A stretch of 64,000 bases of DNA, from the NCBI GenBank assembly GCA_013177795.1, contig JABLXY010000003.1, positions 1 to 64,000 on the forward strand, in the 5' to 3' direction. A model generated the notes under the pieces. That model saw only the letters and a list, made by a program, of their open reading frames with translations. It did no database searches and was not told where the DNA came from. Below are positions 16,881-24,938 of the stretch, piece by piece. The DNA comes from Syntrophaceae bacterium (GTDB lineage: Bacteria; Desulfobacterota; Syntrophia; Syntrophales; UBA2192). The position numbers and the translations under genes are program-made. Position 1 is the stretch's first letter; each line of letters begins with the position of its first letter.

Positions 16881-17525
16881 GTGATAAAGGTCCTGGGAAT
16901 CCACTCGAGCCCGATCAGGAACGGCAACACGGCCTGGCTTCTCGACTATGCCCTGCGGGAGGCCGAGAAAGCCGGCGAGGTCACGGCGGAATCGGTTGCA
17001 ATCGCCGGCCTGTCCATCGCCGACTGCAGGCACTGCAACTGGTGCATGACGAAGCAGACGCCGGAGAGGCTCTGCTCGATTGCGGATGACGCCTCGCCCA
17101 TCCTGGCGAAGATCCGCGACTGCGACGTCCTCATTCTTGCCTCGCCGGTTTACTTTTCCAGGCTCTCCGGCACGATGGCCTGCCTCATCGACCGAACGCG
17201 ATGCTTCACCTTCGGCAAATGCGGGCACCTCGCCCTGAGAGGAAAGGTCGGTGCGGCCCTGGCCGTCGGCTGGTGCCGGAACCTCGGCATGGAAACGACG
17301 CTGGTGAGCCTCCACGGGGCGTTCCTCGTCCACGAGATGCAGGCGCCTTCCTGTCATGCCGCGGGGGCCATGTACGGTGTGGGCGTCGTCTCGGGGCAGA
17401 GGGACGAGAGCTTTGCCTACAGGAGGGATAAGCTCGGCGTGAAGTACGATCGGGAAGGGCTCCACGCGACGGGCCTGTACATGCGCGAGGTGATCCGGGC
17501 GGCGGGGGGCCGTCTGGGGGGATAA
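16881..17525 (+). CDS. Iron-sulfur flavoprotein / NADPH-dependent FMN reductase
   Basis: 214-aa flavodoxin-fold protein. The N-terminal H-S-S-P-I-R-N-G-N-T loop is the FMN phosphate-binding site. Cysteines C49, C52, C55 and C65 form a compact C-x2-C-x2-C-x9-C cluster typical of Isf-type iron-sulfur flavoproteins, which pass electrons from ferredoxin or NADPH and often help in oxygen or oxidant defence. Start taken as GTG 16881 with GGAGG 10 bases upstream; an upstream in-frame ATG at 16755 would lie before the sigma-54 promoter and is rejected. Probably controlled by the adjacent two-component system. Confidence 0.85.
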   Translation: MIKVLGIHSSPIRNGNTAWLLDYALREAEKAGEVTAESVAIAGLSIADCRHCNWCMTKQTPERLCSIADDASPILAKIRDCDVLILASPVYFSRLSGTMACLIDRTRCFTFGKCGHLALRGKVGAALAVGWCRNLGMETTLVSLHGAFLVHEMQAPSCHAAGAMYGVGVVSGQRDESFAYRRDKLGVKYDREGLHATGLYMREVIRAAGGRLGG

Positions 17526-17596
17526 GCGCTGCTCACGCGACGGAAACCGTCGACGCAGGCGTCACGGCTGCGCAGGCGGCAATCCACGGACGAATT

Positions 17597-17623
17597 GGAT
17601 TCCGGGTCGTGCCCGGAATGACC
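17597..17623. repeat. Dispersed palindrome (ATTCCGGG/CCCGGAAT)
   Basis: ATTCCGGG and CCCGGAAT arms around TCGTG form a stable hairpin between two genes. It could stop transcription only weakly because no T-run follows. Confidence 0.5.
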
Positions 17624-17657
17624 AATACTCTCCGGAGTCGGAGAGGGGGAATGTCAC

Positions 17658-18797
17658 ATGGATTTCAGGCTGACCGAGGAACAGGAACTCATCCGAAAGA
17701 ACATCCGCGAGTTTGCCGAGAAGCACATCGAGCCCATCGCCGCCGAGATTGACGAGAACAGCCGCCACCCGGCCGAGCTGTTCCGCAAGCTCGGGCAGGG
17801 GGGCTGGATGGGGATTCCCCTGCCCGCCGAGTACGGCGGCGCCGGCGCCGACTTCGTGACCCACACCCTCGTCGTGGAAGAGGTCGCCCGGGCCTGCTCC
17901 TCCACGGGGTTCACCGTGTCGTTCCACGCCGGCATCATCGGCACGACGCTGGCCCTCAACGCAACGCCGGGGCAGAAGGAAAGATACCTCGTCCCCCTGG
18001 CCAGGGGCGAGCACATGGGGGCCTTCATGCTGACGGAGCCCCAGGCCGGCACCGACGTCATGGCCGTCACGACGACCGCCGTCCGCGACGGGGATGCCTA
18101 CGTGATCGACGGCACGAAGACCTTCGTCTCCAACGGTCCTCTCGCCGACACGTACATCTTGTTCTGCTGGACCGACCGATCGGCGGGGCGCAGGGGCATG
18201 AGCGCCTTCATCGTCCCGAAAGGAACGCCGGGACTTGTGCCGGGCAGGCACTTCGACAAGATGGGGATGCGCTCGTCCCAGACCTCGGAGGTCGTTTTCA
18301 AACAGTGCCGCGTTCCCGCGGAGAACCTGCTGGGGAAAGAGGGCGCGGGACTCCCCATGGCCATGACGGGGTTCGACCACGGCCGCATCGGGATCGCCGC
18401 CCAGGCCGTCGGCATGCTCCAGGCGGCCCTGGACGAATCCATCCGGTACGCGAAGGAGAGGGTGCAGTTCGGAAACCCCATCGCGCGCCACCAGGCGGTG
18501 GCCTTCATGATCGCCGACATGGCAACGGATCTGGCCGCCGCGCGGCTCCTGGCCCGGCATGCCGCTTCGCTGAAGGACCAAGGGCAGCCCTTCGGCCGGG
18601 AAGCGGCAATGGCAAAGCTCTTCGCGACGGAGAGGGCCATGCACCACACCGTCAAGGCGGTGCAGATCCACGGCGGCTCCGGTTACATCAAGGGTGCAAA
18701 GGTGGAGCGGCTCATGCGCGACGCCAAGATCGCCGAGATCTACGAGGGCACCTCCGAGGCCCAGCGGATGGTCATCTCGGCAAGCGTGCTGCGCTGA
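17658..18797 (+). CDS. Acyl-CoA dehydrogenase
   Basis: 379-aa FAD enzyme that oxidises acyl-CoA to enoyl-CoA. Family features: M-L-T-E-P-Q-A-G-T-D near residues 123-132, F-V-S-N-G for flavin contact, and the C-terminal catalytic glutamate E363 in I-Y-E-G-T-S-E-A-Q-R. Length is normal for short-chain (butyryl-type) enzymes. It lies upstream of two phosphate acyltransferase-like genes and a butyrate kinase, which suggests conversion of an acyl-CoA and ATP formation in one locus, although a palindromic repeat and a 160-base gap separate it from them. Confidence 0.93.
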   Translation: MDFRLTEEQELIRKNIREFAEKHIEPIAAEIDENSRHPAELFRKLGQGGWMGIPLPAEYGGAGADFVTHTLVVEEVARACSSTGFTVSFHAGIIGTTLALNATPGQKERYLVPLARGEHMGAFMLTEPQAGTDVMAVTTTAVRDGDAYVIDGTKTFVSNGPLADTYILFCWTDRSAGRRGMSAFIVPKGTPGLVPGRHFDKMGMRSSQTSEVVFKQCRVPAENLLGKEGAGLPMAMTGFDHGRIGIAAQAVGMLQAALDESIRYAKERVQFGNPIARHQAVAFMIADMATDLAAARLLARHAASLKDQGQPFGREAAMAKLFATERAMHHTVKAVQIHGGSGYIKGAKVERLMRDAKIAEIYEGTSEAQRMVISASVLR

Positions 18798-18828
18798 TGA
18801 AAGGCAACACACCAAGAACCTCACTTTC

Positions 18829-18870
18829 GTTTCCCCTCCCTCGACGGGAGGGGACGAAGGGGAGGGTGGA
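18829..18870. repeat. Dispersed hairpin repeat (CCCCTCCC variant)
   Basis: TCCCCTCCC and GGGAGGGGA arms around TCGAC, then GGGGAGGG; same family as 991-1034. Confidence 0.5.
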
Positions 18871-18957
18871 ATCGGGGCAGGGGGATTCATTCAATAAAGG
18901 ATGCGACAGGCATATCCTGGATACTATCCCTGGACCCTGTGCTTCAAGGAGGTTGAG

Positions 18958-19887
18958 ATGATCCGATCCTTTGCCGACATGGACAGGCTGGCGTCCGAGA
19001 AGGGGCCGAAACGGCTCGTGGTGCTGGCCCCCGAGGACGAGGAGTTCATGCTGGCCGTCCGCGACAGCGCCTCGATGGGATACACCCGGCCGGTGCTCAT
19101 CGGCGACCGCGAGAAGATGGAGCGGCTGGCCGACCAGGTGCAGTACGACATCAGCGGGGCGGAGAAGATCTACGAGAAGAACCGCCAGACCATCGCCGAC
19201 CTCGGCATCCGCATGCTCTTCTCCGGCGAGGTGGACATCGCCGGAAAGGGCCAGATCCCCACGGCCTATATCTACCGCGCCATCATCCGCGAAGAGTCGA
19301 AGGTAGGCAAGGGCAAGGTCGTCAGCGTCATCTCGATGTGGGACATCGAGGGCCTCGAGCACCTCACCTGCTTCACCGACACGGGCGTGAACATCACGCC
19401 CGACTACCGGGCCAAGGCCGAGATCGTCCGCAATGCCGTCTTTTTCTTCCACCTGCTGGGCTACCCGAAGCCGAAGATCTGCGTGCTCTCGGGCAAGCGG
19501 GAGCTCAACGGCGACATCCCCTCGTACCAGGACTTCCTGGCCCTCAAGAAGGCGGCCGCCGCGGGCGAGCTGGGCGCCTGCGAGGTGATGGAGGCCACGT
19601 CCTTCATCGACATCTTCTCGCCCGGCAAGGCGGATTTCCGCCTGGGCGACATCCGGATCGGCAGGACGGACTTCCCGCACATCATGCTCGTCCCGAACCT
19701 CGCCACGGGCAACATCCTCGTGAAGCTCGACTTCGCCCTGAAGAACGTCCGTCGGCGCTCCCTCGTGATGAGCTCCCGGGGCCCCGTCATCATCCCCTCG
19801 CGGTCGGACTTCCGCGATTCCATCCTCGGCGAGATCGCCGCCGGGGTCACCGTGGCCGAACAGATCAAGGGAGGTGGGGCATCATGA
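18958..19887 (+). CDS. Phosphate acyltransferase, Ptb-like subunit 1
   Basis: 309-aa member of the phosphate acetyl/butyryltransferase family, which exchanges CoA for phosphate on an acyl group. The C-terminal signature is kept: V-P-N-L-A-T-G-N-I-L-V-K and the S-R-S-D-F-R-D motif that matches the catalytic Ser-Arg...Asp of characterised Pta. AGGAGG lies 6 bases before the ATG. Its stop overlaps the next start (ATGA), and the next gene is a divergent paralog lacking this signature. The pair precedes butyrate kinase. Confidence 0.85.
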   Translation: MIRSFADMDRLASEKGPKRLVVLAPEDEEFMLAVRDSASMGYTRPVLIGDREKMERLADQVQYDISGAEKIYEKNRQTIADLGIRMLFSGEVDIAGKGQIPTAYIYRAIIREESKVGKGKVVSVISMWDIEGLEHLTCFTDTGVNITPDYRAKAEIVRNAVFFFHLLGYPKPKICVLSGKRELNGDIPSYQDFLALKKAAAAGELGACEVMEATSFIDIFSPGKADFRLGDIRIGRTDFPHIMLVPNLATGNILVKLDFALKNVRRRSLVMSSRGPVIIPSRSDFRDSILGEIAAGVTVAEQIKGGGAS

Positions 19888-20789
19888 TGACGAGCTTCGA
19901 GCAGATCCGCAGGGAGGCAAAGGCAAGGGGCAAAAAGCGGCTCGTCGTCGCACCGGTCACGGCCGCGACGGACCTCTCCACCCTCTCGGCCGCCATGGCG
20001 GACGGACTGGTCTTTCCCGTTCTCGTCGGGGACGGCAAGGCCGCCGCGTCATGGCTCGGCCGGGAGAAGATCCCCGCGGCCCGCATCGAGATCATCGAGG
20101 AGCCCGACGATACGAAGGCCCTCACCCTGGCGATCGACATGGTGAAAAAGGACGCGGCGGAGATCCTCATGCGGGGGGGCATGGGCCCGAAGCGGTTCTT
20201 CGAGGCGATCCTGGACCGGGACAAGGGGCTGCTGAAGGAACGGGTGGCAAGCGTGGTCTCCGTCTTCGACCCCCCGGGGGTGGACCGGGTGACCATGGCA
20301 ACGGACACCTACGTGAACAGCTTCCCCTCGATCGCCGAGAAGATCACCATCACGGAAAACGTCATCAAGCTCGCCGGCGTGCTGGGGCTTGCCTCGCCGA
20401 AGATCGCGGCGCTCTCCGCCATCGAGCAGGTCAACCCCGCCATCCCCTCCACGATGGACGCGGCGATCCTCTCGAAGATGGCCGAGCGCGGGCAGTTTGG
20501 CGACGTCACCCTCGAGGGGCCGCTGGACATCGACTGCGCCGTGAGCCGCAGGGCAGCCACCCGCAAGGGGGTGCACAGCCCCGTGACGGGGCAGGGCGAC
20601 ATCTACCTCATGCCCAACGTCGAGGCGGGGTTCCTCATGGCCGAGCTCTCCGTCTTCATCGGCAAGACCCCCATGGCCTGCGCCCTCATGGGGGTGAGCC
20701 GGCCCGTCGTGCTGAACCTGCCCTTCGTTCCGGCGGAAAACCGCGCGACGGAAATCGATCTTGCCGTCCTTCTCTGCGGGAGGTTGTAG
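19884..20789 (+). CDS. ptb: Phosphate acyltransferase, Ptb-like paralog 2
   Basis: 301-aa protein closer to classical phosphotransbutyrylase in its N-terminal half (R-G-G-M-G-P-K, I-T-I-T-E-N-V-I-K-L-A, A-A-L-S-A-I-E-Q-V-N-P). The C-terminal half differs from its family: the expected E-A-G-N-x-L-x-K reads E-A-G-F-L-M-A-E, and the S-R-x-D motif is replaced by L-N-L-P-F-V-P-A-E. It may need the first subunit for activity. Translation is coupled to the upstream gene by a 4-base overlap, and the kinase starts 3 bases after its stop. Confidence 0.82.
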   Translation: MMTSFEQIRREAKARGKKRLVVAPVTAATDLSTLSAAMADGLVFPVLVGDGKAAASWLGREKIPAARIEIIEEPDDTKALTLAIDMVKKDAAEILMRGGMGPKRFFEAILDRDKGLLKERVASVVSVFDPPGVDRVTMATDTYVNSFPSIAEKITITENVIKLAGVLGLASPKIAALSAIEQVNPAIPSTMDAAILSKMAERGQFGDVTLEGPLDIDCAVSRRAATRKGVHSPVTGQGDIYLMPNVEAGFLMAELSVFIGKTPMACALMGVSRPVVLNLPFVPAENRATEIDLAVLLCGRL

Positions 20790-20792
20790 GCC

Positions 20793-21863
20793 ATGGAAAA
20801 GACGCGACACATCCTTGCCGTCAACGTCGGCTCCACGTCCACCAAGGTGGCCTTCTACCGGGACGCGGAGCGCCTCGTGCAGGAAACCCTCACCTACAGC
20901 GCCGCGGAGCTTGCCGGCTTCAAGGACCTCCGGGAGCAGCTTCCCCTGCGCGAGGCGGGCCTTCGGGCATTCATCGAGAAGAACGGCATCGACATGAAAT
21001 CGGTCGATCTCGTCATCAGCCGCGGCGGGCTGGGACGCCCCGCCCCGGCGGGCGCCTACGCCATCGACGAGGCCATGTGCGAGGACCTCATGGAGGGCCG
21101 CTACGGCAAGCACCCCTCTGCCCTGGGGCCGTCGATGGCGATGGGCCTTGCGCGGCAGTACGGCATTCCCGCCGTCGTGATCGACCCGCCGAGCACCGAC
21201 GAGTTCCAGCCCCTGGCCCGCGTGTCGGGCCTGCCCGAGATCGAGCGCAAGAGCGCCTTTCACGCCCTGAACCAGAAGGCCGCGGCGCGCAGGGCAGCCG
21301 CGAAGCTCGGGAAACGCTACGAGGAGGTCAACCTCGTCGTCGCCCACCTGGGCGGGGGAATCACCATCGGGGCCCACAACCGGGGCCGGGTGATCGACTG
21401 CACGCACGGCCTGACCGAGGGGCCCTTCTCGCCCGAGCGGGCCGGGGCCCTGCCGACGCAGGACCTGCTCGACCTGGCCGGCCGCATGGGCCCGAAGGAC
21501 CTGTCGAAAAGGCTCGTGGGCCAGGGGGGGCTTGCGGCCTACCTGGGGACGACAGACGCCGTGAAGGTCGAGGCGGCCGTGAAGGCCGGCGACGCGAAGG
21601 CCGAGCTGATCTACCGGGCCATGGCCTACCAGGTCGCCAAGGACATCGGCGCCATGGCGGCCGTCCTGGCGGGCGAGGTCGACGCCGTCGTCCTGACCGG
21701 GGGGCTTGCCCACTCGGGGATGCTCACCGGGTGGGTCGGGAAGCAGGTGCAGTTCATCGCCCCGGTCTGCATCTTTCCCGGGGAGGACGAGATGGAGGCC
21801 ATGGCCGAGGGCGCCCTGCGGATCCTGCGCGGCGAGGAGACCCCTCGAACATACCAGCCCTGA
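20793..21863 (+). CDS. buk: Butyrate kinase
   Basis: 356-aa ASKHA-family kinase that makes ATP from an acyl phosphate, or the reverse. Visible motifs: N-V-G-S-T-S-T-K phosphate 1 loop (residues 9-16), I-S-R-G-G-L, V-A-H-L-G-G-G-I-T-I-G (about 183-193) and V-L-T-G-G-L-A-H-S near residue 299. Length equals known butyrate kinases. As the last gene of the ptb-like operon it implies substrate-level phosphorylation from butyryl-CoA or a related branched or aromatic acyl-CoA. Confidence 0.94.
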   Translation: MEKTRHILAVNVGSTSTKVAFYRDAERLVQETLTYSAAELAGFKDLREQLPLREAGLRAFIEKNGIDMKSVDLVISRGGLGRPAPAGAYAIDEAMCEDLMEGRYGKHPSALGPSMAMGLARQYGIPAVVIDPPSTDEFQPLARVSGLPEIERKSAFHALNQKAAARRAAAKLGKRYEEVNLVVAHLGGGITIGAHNRGRVIDCTHGLTEGPFSPERAGALPTQDLLDLAGRMGPKDLSKRLVGQGGLAAYLGTTDAVKVEAAVKAGDAKAELIYRAMAYQVAKDIGAMAAVLAGEVDAVVLTGGLAHSGMLTGWVGKQVQFIAPVCIFPGEDEMEAMAEGALRILRGEETPRTYQP

Positions 21864-21886
21864 GCTGCTGTGGCGATGTGTCCCGC

Positions 21887-22324
21887 TCAGCTCTGCTTGA
21901 CCAGGATAATGCCGATCACCGCGAGGGCGATCCCCAGGATCCGCTGGGGGGTCGCCGCCTCGCCGAGGACGAGAATGCCGAGGGCGGCCGTCAGGATCGG
22001 ATAGGATGCCGTGATGGGGACCACCTGGGAGATCATCCCGGTGCGCAGCACGTAAAAGTAGGTCCACATGGCCAGAAGGCCTGCCATGATCCCCGTCGCG
22101 GCGAAGATGGTGTAGTTTTTCATCGAGACCTTCGCAAACTCCTGGAAGCGGCCCGTCACCAGCAGGAATGCCGCCAGGACGATCGTCACGGCGGCGCTGC
22201 GGATGAAGACGCCGATGGTGGGGTCGACCTCGCGGAGACCGATCTTCTCCAACAGGGGCGTCGTACCCCAGAGAAGCATCGTGACGACGAGAAGGCCGAT
22301 GTTCACAAGCTCTGCATGGGTCAT
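21887..22324 (-). CDS. Half-size EamA/DMT membrane protein
   Basis: 145-aa protein with four or five predicted membrane helices, equal to one EamA repeat of drug/metabolite transporters. Helix 1 carries L-W-G-T-T-P-L, and the last helix ends I-G-I-I-L-V-K-Q-S. Half-size members probably work as dimers. It converges on buk with only 23 bases between the stops. Substrate unknown. Confidence 0.8.
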   Translation of the reverse strand: MTHAELVNIGLLVVTMLLWGTTPLLEKIGLREVDPTIGVFIRSAAVTIVLAAFLLVTGRFQEFAKVSMKNYTIFAATGIMAGLLAMWTYFYVLRTGMISQVVPITASYPILTAALGILVLGEAATPQRILGIALAVIGIILVKQS

Positions 22325-22518
22325 GGGCTGCCCTCCTTGACGGGGATCTCCCTGATGGCCTTACTTAACCCGTTTCACCGGCCCCGGCAAGAGGGGCCTT
22401 CTGGCACGGTCCAGTCCCGCCTCAGCTTGAGGGTTTATTTCACGCTCCCGCTGTGCTACACCATCGTCACGCAGCCCTTCCGTCAATTCCCTCTCCATCG
22501 GCGGAAGAGCCCTTTCTT

Positions 22519-22531
22519 CCCTCTCCCTTGG
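22519..22531. repeat. Left arm of hairpin repeat interrupted by the IS
   Basis: CCCTCTCCC (22519-22527) plus TTGG. It pairs perfectly with GGGAGAGGG at 24260-24268 on the other side of the IS, so the element sits in the hairpin loop. Confidence 0.75.
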
Positions 22532-24255
22532 GAGGCTGTGTCGCAATAGGGAGTAGGGGCTGAGTTCTTTGACAAAAAAATATCCGTAACGCACCTCGAA
22601 GGATCGCCAACCCCGGCCCGGTGTGCTAGAGTGCTCCGCGAAAGGAGATGCGCTCATGGCCTATCGAACCGGCGACCGTCTGCAACTGGGGCTGCTGCCC
22701 GCCAGCATCGAGGACTACGTGTCCCCCGAGGACCCGGTACGGGCCTACGATGCCTTCGTGGAGGCCTTGGATCTGCCGCAACTGGGCATCGAGGTGGACC
22801 CCAACCAGGTCGGCAACGCCGCCTACGATCCGCGCGCGATGCTCAAGCTGCTGGTCTACGGCTACTCCTACGGGGTACGCAGTTCCCGCAAGCTCGAACG
22901 GGAGTGCCACCACAACCTGGCCTTTGTGTGGCTGATGGCCGGGCTGAGGCCCGACCACAAGACCATCGCGGAGTTTAGGCGCAACCACAAGGCGGCCCTC
23001 AAGCAGGTGCTCCGGCACTGCGCCCGGCTCTGCATCAAGCTCGACCTAATCGCGGGCAACGTGCTGTTTGTCGACGGCACAAAGATCCGGGCCAATGCCT
23101 CACGCTACCGCAGCCATGACCGGGCCTGGTACGAGAAGAAGCTGGCCGATCTGGATCGGCGCATCGAGCAGCTGTTGCAGGACTGCGAGGCCATCGACCG
23201 CCGGGAGCGGCACATGGACTCGTACGTGGCGATGCGAAAGGACCTTGCCCAGACGAACACGCTCAAGGACCGGGTCCAGGAGGCCCTGCGGGGCTTCGAG
23301 GGAGGCAGCCACCGGCACGTCAACCTCACCGACCCGGACTGCGCCCTGATGAAGAGCGTCCAGGGCAGCCACGCGGCCTACAACGTCCAGTTGGTGGTGG
23401 ATGACAAGCAGGGGCTTCTGCTGCAGGCCGATGCCGTCGAAGAGACCAGTGATGTCAACCAGTTCGCCCGGCAGATCGAGGCCGCCAACGCGCTGCTGGA
23501 GAGTCCCTGCGAGACGGCCTGCGCCGATGCCGGCTATGCCGACACGGCGGAGCTCGAGAAGATCGACCGCCAGGGGATCCGAGTGATCGTGCCTTCACAG
23601 CGGCAGGCGAGGAAAGAGCCGGAAAAGCCGTTCAGCAAAAGCCATTTTGCGTATGACCCAGAGCAAGATGACTACAGCTGCCCTGAAGGTCACAGGCTCC
23701 GGTATGAATCGACGGAAAAACGCACGGGCAAGCGGCACTACGTGATCACCGACGCGGCCATCTGCCACGCGTGCCGGCACTACGGGAGCTGCACCCAGGC
23801 GCGCAGGGGGCGCAAGATCATCCGGCTGCCCAACGAAGAGGTTAAGCTCAGGCTGGAGGCCCAGTACGAGGAGGCCGCCTCGCAGGCCGTCTACGAGAGG
23901 CGCAAAACCCGGGCCGAGCATCCCTTCGGGCACATCAAGCGCAACCTCAAGGTCGATGCCTTCCTGCTACGGGGGCTCGAGGGGGCGCGAGCCGAGGTCT
24001 CGATGCTGGCCAGTTGCTTCAATGTGGCTCGCCTGATCTCGCTGCTCGGGGTCAACGGGCTCATCGAGAGGCTCCGGGCCCTCGGAAGGCCCTGCTTCGC
24101 ACCGGCATGAGGCTCAACGGCGCTCTTCAAGGGCCCTGAACCATCAAAACCTGCCCGACAGACCGTGCGCGGATAGACGTTACGGATATTTTGTTGTCAA
24201 AGAACGGGTAAACAACTCGTCCCTCGTCCCTTCTTGACTGTTGCGACACAGCCTC
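22532..24255 (+). mobile_element. Complete IS1182-family element, copy 2
   Basis: 1724-bp element with 15-bp terminal inverted repeats (GAGGCTGTGTCGCAA / TTGCGACACAGCCTC). A second, 28-bp subterminal inverted repeat (22564-22591 and 24178-24205, one mismatch) resembles a transposase-binding site. It holds one transposase gene. There is no clear target duplication: the flanking tetramers are TTGG and TGAC. The first 127 bases match the copy at the window start exactly but in the opposite orientation. Confidence 0.94.
22656..24110 (+). CDS. IS1182-family DDE transposase
   Basis: 484-aa transposase. The N-terminal DUF772-type domain (about residues 1-130) includes the D-P-R-A-M-L-K-L-L-V-Y-G-Y segment. 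Catalytic acidic residues are likely in F-V-D-G-T-K-I, in the A-D-A-G-Y-A-D segment and in the E of R-A-E-H-P-F-G-H-I-K near the C-terminus. A short Cys cluster (C-H-A-C-R-H-Y-G-S-C) sits before the final catalytic residue, as in other IS1182 members. ATG 22656 has AAAGGAG 8 bases upstream. The frame is intact, so the element may be active. Confidence 0.93.
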   Translation: MAYRTGDRLQLGLLPASIEDYVSPEDPVRAYDAFVEALDLPQLGIEVDPNQVGNAAYDPRAMLKLLVYGYSYGVRSSRKLERECHHNLAFVWLMAGLRPDHKTIAEFRRNHKAALKQVLRHCARLCIKLDLIAGNVLFVDGTKIRANASRYRSHDRAWYEKKLADLDRRIEQLLQDCEAIDRRERHMDSYVAMRKDLAQTNTLKDRVQEALRGFEGGSHRHVNLTDPDCALMKSVQGSHAAYNVQLVVDDKQGLLLQADAVEETSDVNQFARQIEAANALLESPCETACADAGYADTAELEKIDRQGIRVIVPSQRQARKEPEKPFSKSHFAYDPEQDDYSCPEGHRLRYESTEKRTGKRHYVITDAAICHACRHYGSCTQARRGRKIIRLPNEEVKLRLEAQYEEAASQAVYERRKTRAEHPFGHIKRNLKVDAFLLRGLEGARAEVSMLASCFNVARLISLLGVNGLIERLRALGRPCFAPA

Positions 24256-24285
24256 TGACGGGAGAGGGTCAGGGTGAGGGTGAAA
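24256..24285. repeat. Right arm of hairpin repeat interrupted by the IS
   Basis: TGAC then GGGAGAGGG (24260-24268) and GGGTGAGGG; the partner arm is at 22519-22527. Confidence 0.75.
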
Positions 24286-24314
24286 AGCGTGGAACCCAGA
24301 CGGCACTCAGCGCC

Positions 24315-24914
24315 ATGGCCAAGAAGATCATCGCCATTACCGGCAGCTACCGAAAAGGCGGCATCATCGAGCGGACCGTGGAGGCCATCCTGAAGGCCGC
24401 CGCCGAGAGGGGGGCCGAGACGGAAACGCTCCGCCTCATGGACCATCCCATCGAGTTCTGCCTGAACTGCCGCACGTGCACGCAGCAGGAGGGGCCGCAG
24501 AGGGGCGCCTGCGTCCGCCGCGACGAAATGGCGGACATCCTCGACCGCATCGAGGCGGCCCACGGCATCGTGCTGGCCTCGCCCGTGAATTTCTTCGGTG
24601 TCACGGCGGTCACACAGCGCTTCATCGAGCGGCTCGTCTGCTACGCCTTCTGGCCTTGGGGCAAGCCGGGGCCCGCACTCCGGGTGAAGGACCGGGGCCT
24701 GAGGGCCGTGCTCGTGACTTCGAGCGCCATGCCCGCCGCCCTCGGGAGGGTGTTCACCCGGTCGCTCTCGAGCCTCAAGCGGGCCGCGCAGACCCTGGGG
24801 GCGAAGACGGTTGGAACGCTGTTTGTCGGCACGGCCGCCCTGCACGAGAGACAGGATCTGCCGCAGGCGATCCTCGAGAAGGCGCGGAAGCTGGGACACG
24901 AACTGGCGAGTTGA
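24315..24914 (+). CDS. NAD(P)H-dependent FMN reductase / flavodoxin-fold
   Basis: 199-aa flavodoxin-like oxidoreductase. The N-terminal loop G-S-Y-R-K-G-G-I binds FMN phosphate, C-L-N-C-R-T-C near 49-55 is a short cysteine motif, and A-S-P-V-N-F-F-G-V (about 90-98) is the flavin-edge loop. It belongs to the broad iron-sulfur flavoprotein/FMN reductase group. Start taken as ATG 24315; no strong ribosome binding site is seen, and the IS ends only 60 bases upstream, so the native promoter may be displaced. The IS inserted next to the gene, not in it. Confidence 0.8.
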   Translation: MAKKIIAITGSYRKGGIIERTVEAILKAAAERGAETETLRLMDHPIEFCLNCRTCTQQEGPQRGACVRRDEMADILDRIEAAHGIVLASPVNFFGVTAVTQRFIERLVCYAFWPWGKPGPALRVKDRGLRAVLVTSSAMPAALGRVFTRSLSSLKRAAQTLGAKTVGTLFVGTAALHERQDLPQAILEKARKLGHELAS

Positions 24915-24938
24915 CGATCTGACCTTGGAGCCATCGAC

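Noticed and set aside
127-22532. The two IS copies as a composite transposon carrying 22 kb
   Set aside because: Each copy sits in its own hairpin repeat, the 22 kb includes ordinary metabolic genes, and no outer target duplication is seen.
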